NCBI GenBank assembly: GCA_020848745.1
Contig: JADLHM010000046.1
Span: forward strand, 18,799 to 82,798
DNA length: 64,000 nt
Origin: Deltaproteobacteria bacterium
GTDB lineage: Bacteria > Desulfobacterota > Binatia > UTPRO1
Direction: 5' to 3'
The notes under the pieces were generated by a model that made no database searches, was not told where the DNA came from, and worked only from the letters and a program-made list of their open reading frames with translations. Both the position numbers and the translations under genes were made by a program. Below, one piece after another: positions 59,571 to 64,000 of this stretch (position 1 is the first letter of the stretch; the number at the start of each line of letters is the position of its first letter).

Positions 59571-60755
59571 ATGGACGGAATGCTCCAGCGCACCGCGCCC
59601 CAGTCGAACCGCACCGCGATCCCCGCGGCGGCACCGGGCGTTCGCGCGCCTCGGCGACGTCTGGCGTGGGCGCTCGCCGTACTCGCATCCCTCGTGCTGG
59701 TCGGAAGCCTCGCGGCCGTCAAGGCCATGCAGATTCGAGCGGCGATCGCCTACGGCAAGAGCTTTCCCGAACCGTCGGAAGCGGTGATCGCGGCTGTCGC
59801 CGAGCGGCGATCGATCACACCCACCGCGACCGCGATCGGCGAGCTCCAGGCGATGAACATCGTCGACCTCCGCATCGAGCGCGCCGGTGTCCTCCGCGCC
59901 GTCGCCTTTCGATCCGGTGACGAGGTGGCCGCCGGTGCCGTGCTCGTCGAGGTCGACGTCGCCGAGGAGCAGGCCGATCTCGCCGCGGCCCGCGTCGACG
60001 CCGGCCGCGCCGAGCGCGAGGCCCGCAGGCAGGCGAGCCTCCAGGCGGAAGGTGTCGCGGCGCAGCGCGAGCTCGACGACGTCGAAGCGAAGGCGGCCGC
60101 GGCGCGCGCCCGCGTCGCGGCGCTCGAGACCGCGATCCGCCGGAAGACGATTCGCGCGCCGTTCGCCGGGCGAGTCGGCATCACCGACCTCAAGCCCGGC
60201 CAGTACGTATCGGAAGGCGATCTCGTGACCCGCATCGTCGGCGCCGACGACGAGATGTACGTCGACTTCGCGCTTCCCCAGGCCGCGGCCCTCGACTTCG
60301 ACGCGCAGACGCCGGTCACCGTCGCGATCGGCCGGGACACGATCGAGGCGCACGTCGTCGCGCGCGAGCCGGCGATCGACGCCGCCTCGCGCAGCCTCTC
60401 TTTCCGCGCGGTCATCCGGAAATCCGGACGGGAGTTTCCGGCCGGCAGCCTCGTCACGGTCACCGCGCCGATCGGCAAACCGCGCGAGGAAGTCGTGATC
60501 CCGCGCACGGCGCTCGTGCGGAGCCCGTACGGCGACACCGTCTATCGGATCGACGACATCGACGGTGAGACGCGCGCTCGAGCCGTGATCGTGCAGGTGG
60601 GCGACATCATCGGATCCGGCGACCTCGTCGTCCGATCGGGGCTCGCGCCCGGCGTGCGGATCGCGGCCGACGGCGTCTTCAAGCTGCGCGACGGCGCCCT
60701 CGTCACGGCCGTCGAGCCCGGCGTGCGCAGCGGGCAGGCCAACGCGAATCAATGA
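59571..60755 (+). CDS. RND efflux periplasmic adaptor (membrane fusion protein)
   Basis: 394 aa from ATG 59571, preceded by GAGG at five bases; ATGs at 59553 and 59502 are also in frame. An N-terminal membrane anchor (about 25-47) precedes the lipoyl-like half AIGELQAMNIVDLRIERAGV, a short coiled-coil hairpin (EREARRQASLQAEGVAAQRE) and the second lipoyl half TIRAPFAGRVGITDLKPGQY. The C-terminal barrel has VVIPRTALVRSPYGDTVYRI. MexH-like HlyD family. It links the pump to an outer-membrane channel; no TolC homologue is seen. ATGA overlap with the pump gene. Confidence 0.9.
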   Translation: MDGMLQRTAPQSNRTAIPAAAPGVRAPRRRLAWALAVLASLVLVGSLAAVKAMQIRAAIAYGKSFPEPSEAVIAAVAERRSITPTATAIGELQAMNIVDLRIERAGVLRAVAFRSGDEVAAGAVLVEVDVAEEQADLAAARVDAGRAEREARRQASLQAEGVAAQRELDDVEAKAAAARARVAALETAIRRKTIRAPFAGRVGITDLKPGQYVSEGDLVTRIVGADDEMYVDFALPQAAALDFDAQTPVTVAIGRDTIEAHVVAREPAIDAASRSLSFRAVIRKSGREFPAGSLVTVTAPIGKPREEVVIPRTALVRSPYGDTVYRIDDIDGETRARAVIVQVGDIIGSGDLVVRSGLAPGVRIAADGVFKLRDGALVTAVEPGVRSGQANANQ

Positions 60756-63700
60756 GCGCCCCGCACGCGGCCCCCCGTCCTCTCGCCGAGGAAGGCGCGG
60801 CGTCGATGTCGCGTTCGCCGGTCGACGTCTTCGTCCACCGTCCGGTGCTCGCGAGCGTCGTCAGCCTGTTCATCCTTCTCTTGGGCCTGCGCGCGGCGTT
60901 CGACCTGCCGGTCCAGCAATATCCGCGGATCGACGCCTCGAGCCTCATCATCCGGACGGTGTTCGTCGGCGCCTCGGCGACCGACGTCAAGGGTTTCGTG
61001 ACCGAGCCGATCGAGCGGGCCGTCTCGGCCGTCCCCGACATCGACTACGTCGACAGCACGACCACCGCGGGCGTCTCCACCGTCACGGTCTGGCTGGAGT
61101 ACGACGCCGACCCCGCGCAAGCACTCGCGCAGGTCTCCGCGCAGCTCGACGCCATTTCCTCCGACCTCCCCGAGGAGGCCGAGCCGCCGGCGATCGAGGT
61201 GCGCCGGGCCGATCGCCCGCAGGCGACCTTCTACATCGCCGTCACTTCCAGCGAGCGCAGCCTCGCCGAGATCTCCGAGTACCTCGCCCGCGAGGTCCAG
61301 CCGGCGCTCTTCTCCCTTCCCGGCGTCCAGCGGATCGGGATCGAAGGGGCGCGGCCGCCGGCCATGCGGATCTGGCTCGATCCCATCAAGCTCGCCGGAT
61401 TCAACATCGGCGCCGGCGACATCGCGGCCGCGCTCACCCGCAACAATCTGGTAGCGCCGATCGGCTCGGCCGAGAATGCCGACGTCGAAACGAATCTCCG
61501 CGCCGACACCGTGCTGCAGCGTCCCGAAGAGTTCGGACGCATCGTGCTGAAGCGCGACAAGGGCGCGACGGTGCGCCTCTCCGACGTCGCCCGCGTCGAG
61601 CTCGGGGAGGAAGAGATCGACTACGACGTGCGGCTCGACACGACGGAAGCGATCTATCTCTCCGTCTGGCCCGCCGTCGGCGCGAACGAGCTCGACCTCG
61701 CTACCGCGCTCTACGCCGCGCTGGATGCGGCGCGCGCCGCGGCGCCGCGCGACATCAAGATCGAGACCGCCTACGACGGCACGCTCTACACGAAGGACGC
61801 GCTCGCCGAGATCGCGAAGACCCTCGTCGAGACGATCCTCATCGTCGGCGCCGTCGTGGTGCTGTTCCTCGGCTCCGTCCGCACCGCGCTCGTCCCGCTC
61901 GTCGCGATTCCGATCTCGCTTCTGGGCGCCGTGGCCGCAATGGCGATCATGGGGTTCTCGCTGAATCTCTTGACGATCCTCGCGGTCGTGCTGGCCGTCG
62001 GCCTCGTCGTCGACGACGCGATCGTCGTCGTCGAGAACACGATCCGGCACGTACGCGAGGGCAAGCCGCGAACCGAAGCCGCGCTCCTGACCGTCCGGCA
62101 ACTCTTCTTTCCGATCATCTCGATGACGGTGACGCTCGCCGCGGTGTACGCGCCGATCGGGTTCCTCGGCGGGCTCACGGGCGCGCTCTTCAAGGAGTTC
62201 GCCTTCACGCTCGCCATGGCCGTGCTGGTCTCGGGCGTCGTCGCGCTGACGCTTTCGCCGGCCATGAGCGCGGCGCTCGCCACGGAAGAAGATCGGGGGC
62301 CGGTCGCCAAGGCGTCGACCCGCGTGTTCGAGCGCATCCGAAGCGCGTATGGGCCGGCGCTCGACACCGCTCTCGCCCATCGCGGCCCGGTGCTGCTCTT
62401 CGCGACCGTGACCATGGCGCTGGCGCCGCTCCTCTACATGTTCTCGCTTCGCGAGCTGGCGCCGGTCGAAGATCAGGGCTCGATCAACGTGGTGTTGCAG
62501 TCGGCGCCCGACGCTTCGCTCGAATACACGGTGAAGTACGCCAACGAGACGGTGGAGCGGCTCCTACGGACCGAGGGCAGCGACTACGTGTGGTCGGTGC
62601 GGATGCCCGACGGCGGCTTCGGCGGCGTCGAGCTCGTGCCGTGGAAGAAACGCGACGTGACGGCTCCGGATCTGCTGCACAAGATCTTCTTCGCGGTCGG
62701 AGCGCAACCCGGCATCCGCGTCTTCCCGATTCTGCCCTCGGCGCTCCCCAATGCGGGAAACTACGACGTCGAGCTCGTCGTACTGTCGACCGCGAGCCCC
62801 GATCGCATGCTGACCTACGCGCAGGATCTCGTCCGGGCGGCGCACGCGAGCGGCAACTTCATCTTCGCCGACACCGACCTCAAGATCGACCGCGGCGGCA
62901 GCCGCCTCGAGATCGATCGGGACCGCGTGGCCGACCTCGGCATGACGCCGGGAGACGTCGCGAGCCAGCTCGGCATCTTCCTCTCGGGCGCCCACGTCAG
63001 CCGGTTCGATTACCAAGGGCGGTCCTACAAGGTGATCCCGCAGATCGAGGACGCGCTCCGGCTCTCGCCGGCGACGCTCGATCTCATCCGGATCCGGACA
63101 CCATCGGGCCGGCTGCTGCCGCTGTCGTCGATGGCGCGCCTGGTCGACGAGACGACGCCGCGCGCGCTCGGCCGCTTCCAGCAGCTCAATGCCTTCCGGG
63201 TGTTCGGCGGCCTCGTGCCCGGCACGACGAAGGAGACCGGGCTGCAAACCATCGAAGCGGCCGCCGCCCGCATCCTGCCGGGCAACTATTCGATCGACTA
63301 TGCGGGCGAGTCGCGCCAGCTCAGGCGCGAGGGCCAGACCCTCGCCGGCGTGCTCGCGATCTCCATCCTGTCGGTGTACCTGCTGCTCGCGGCGCAGTTC
63401 CAGAGCTTTCGCGACCCGTTCGTGGTGCTCTTGGGCTCCGTCCCGCTGGCGCTCTCGGGCGCCTTGATCTTCACCTTCACGAATTTTGCCACCATCAACG
63501 TGTTCACGCAGATCGGCCTGATCACGCTCGTCGGGCTGGTGGCGAAAAACGGCATCCTGATCGTCGAGTTCGCGAACGACCTGCAAGAGCGCGGGCTCGG
63601 CCGCCTCGAGGCGGCCCGCGAGGCGGCGATGGTCCGCCTCCGCCCGGTCCTGATGACGACGATCGCGACGGTCGTCGGCCACCTGCCGCTCGTACTCGTC

Positions 63701-63886
63701 TCCGGACCGGGCGCCGGCGCGCGCAACTCGATCGGCTTCGTGCTCGTCGGCGGGATGATCATCGGCACGCTGTTCACGCTCGCCGCCGTGCCCGTCCTCT
63801 ACGCGCTGTTCGCGAGCGAGAAGCAGGAGCGTCGGAGCGGGGTGATCGGCGCCGTGGTGGTGCCGGCCCCCGCCTCGGCTCGCTGA
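60752..63886 (+). CDS. RND-family inner-membrane efflux pump (HAE1/MexB-like)
   Basis: 1044 aa, standard for AcrB/MexF transporters. The first helix follows VDVFVHRPVLASVVSLFILL. Porter segments include ADRPQATFYIAVTSSERSL and LRADTVLQRPEEFGRIVLKR. Helix 4 carries the proton-relay Asp pair in GLVVDDAIVVVENTIRHV; the second half has GLVAKNGILIVEFANDLQER. Proton-driven trimeric pump exporting hydrophobic drugs or metabolites. Coupled to the adaptor by a four-base overlap. Substrate unknown. Confidence 0.93.
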   Translation: MSAPHAAPRPLAEEGAASMSRSPVDVFVHRPVLASVVSLFILLLGLRAAFDLPVQQYPRIDASSLIIRTVFVGASATDVKGFVTEPIERAVSAVPDIDYVDSTTTAGVSTVTVWLEYDADPAQALAQVSAQLDAISSDLPEEAEPPAIEVRRADRPQATFYIAVTSSERSLAEISEYLAREVQPALFSLPGVQRIGIEGARPPAMRIWLDPIKLAGFNIGAGDIAAALTRNNLVAPIGSAENADVETNLRADTVLQRPEEFGRIVLKRDKGATVRLSDVARVELGEEEIDYDVRLDTTEAIYLSVWPAVGANELDLATALYAALDAARAAAPRDIKIETAYDGTLYTKDALAEIAKTLVETILIVGAVVVLFLGSVRTALVPLVAIPISLLGAVAAMAIMGFSLNLLTILAVVLAVGLVVDDAIVVVENTIRHVREGKPRTEAALLTVRQLFFPIISMTVTLAAVYAPIGFLGGLTGALFKEFAFTLAMAVLVSGVVALTLSPAMSAALATEEDRGPVAKASTRVFERIRSAYGPALDTALAHRGPVLLFATVTMALAPLLYMFSLRELAPVEDQGSINVVLQSAPDASLEYTVKYANETVERLLRTEGSDYVWSVRMPDGGFGGVELVPWKKRDVTAPDLLHKIFFAVGAQPGIRVFPILPSALPNAGNYDVELVVLSTASPDRMLTYAQDLVRAAHASGNFIFADTDLKIDRGGSRLEIDRDRVADLGMTPGDVASQLGIFLSGAHVSRFDYQGRSYKVIPQIEDALRLSPATLDLIRIRTPSGRLLPLSSMARLVDETTPRALGRFQQLNAFRVFGGLVPGTTKETGLQTIEAAAARILPGNYSIDYAGESRQLRREGQTLAGVLAISILSVYLLLAAQFQSFRDPFVVLLGSVPLALSGALIFTFTNFATINVFTQIGLITLVGLVAKNGILIVEFANDLQERGLGRLEAAREAAMVRLRPVLMTTIATVVGHLPLVLVSGPGAGARNSIGFVLVGGMIIGTLFTLAAVPVLYALFASEKQERRSGVIGAVVVPAPASAR

Positions 63887-63924
63887 CCGTCCGGTCGCCT
63901 GCGTTTCGATTCGCGCGCCCGAAC

Positions 63925-64000
63925 TCACTCGGGACCCGGCGTCAGCACCTCGTCGCCCCGAGGCGGGCCGACGGCGAGCGCCTGCCCGTCGATGGTCGTG
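63925..64000 (-). CDS. C-terminus of a minus-strand gene cut by the window edge
   Basis: Reading from the right edge, about 24 residues end TTIDGQALAVGPPRGDEVL and then TPGPE before TGA at 63925-63927. Too short to classify. Convergent with the RND pump gene. Confidence 0.35.
   Translation of the reverse strand, partial: TTIDGQALAVGPPRGDEVLTPGPE

Overview
This window is a GC-rich (roughly two thirds G+C by eye), gene-dense bacterial chromosome segment with Gram-negative, envelope-rich content: apolipoprotein N-acyltransferase, type II secretion accessory proteins GspA/GspB, an RND efflux pair, outer-membrane barrel and lipoprotein-sorting proteins, hopanoid side-chain enzymes, and a Cys-rich protein with a long Thr-Pro-Glu linker. 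That protein style, together with hopanoid genes, NtrC-type regulators and inositol-lipid genes, resembles uncultured delta-proteobacteria-like lineages such as Binatota. This placement is an inference from gene content; no 16S or marker tree was available.

Layout. 1-3014: end of an alkaline-phosphatase-superfamily enzyme, then a PhoB/PhoR-like two-component system. 3031-7495: an ECF sigma factor coupled to an anti-sigma/AsmA-like protein, an NtrC-like regulator with an altered GAFTGA loop, and a ComEA-like protein. 7565-13717: the Cys-rich Thr-Pro protein, dtd, and a hopanoid-linked run (CruF-like membrane protein, HpnG-like phosphorylase, HpnH). 13858-23200: PKD lipoprotein, gspB-gspA, a beta-propeller lipoprotein coupled to lnt, an LolA-like protein plus porin, and a 3D-domain protein. 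23213-27867: an unknown coupled pair, moaA, a polyprenyl synthase, mrp and a ferredoxin. 28014-32268: inositol-phosphate synthase, a CDP-alcohol phosphatidyltransferase, a small membrane protein, an LPG-synthase-like membrane protein and coaBC. 32282-39252: phospholipase-C-like protein, family 4 UDG, queA-tgt-yajC-secD (no secF), a small HTH protein and a PmtA-like methyltransferase. 39253-39525 is an AT-rich gap with perfect DnaA boxes, a candidate replication origin. 39526-48817 is housekeeping: tRNA-Arg, ZIP transporter, suhB, ispE, tRNA-Gln, prs, rplY, pth, rpsF-rpsR-rplI, a Nudix hydrolase, a Lon-N protein and a rhodanese-MoeB fusion.

48857-54103 is a minus-strand signalling cluster. Its first-transcribed gene fuses a receiver without its phosphoacceptor Asp, an AAA+ module without Walker-A Lys or arginine fingers, and a histidine kinase that keeps only its His. 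It is followed by an NtrC-type regulator with a GSFTDA loop, a receiver-histidine kinase hybrid and a small unknown protein. I regard this as the most unusual system here. Upstream of it lies a 448-base gap with an 87-base nested inverted-repeat structure.

54552-57283: lipB, meaB and a metallophosphatase. 57376-59128: a tRNA-Met with a 1.7 kb decayed island bounded by 15-bp copies of the tRNA 3' end, holding a truncated tyrosine integrase, a headless lipoprotein fragment and a toxin-antitoxin pair whose toxin lacks a normal start codon. 59571-63886: an RND adaptor-pump operon. Many gene pairs overlap by four bases (ATGA, GTGA, perhaps CTGA), indicating widespread translational coupling.
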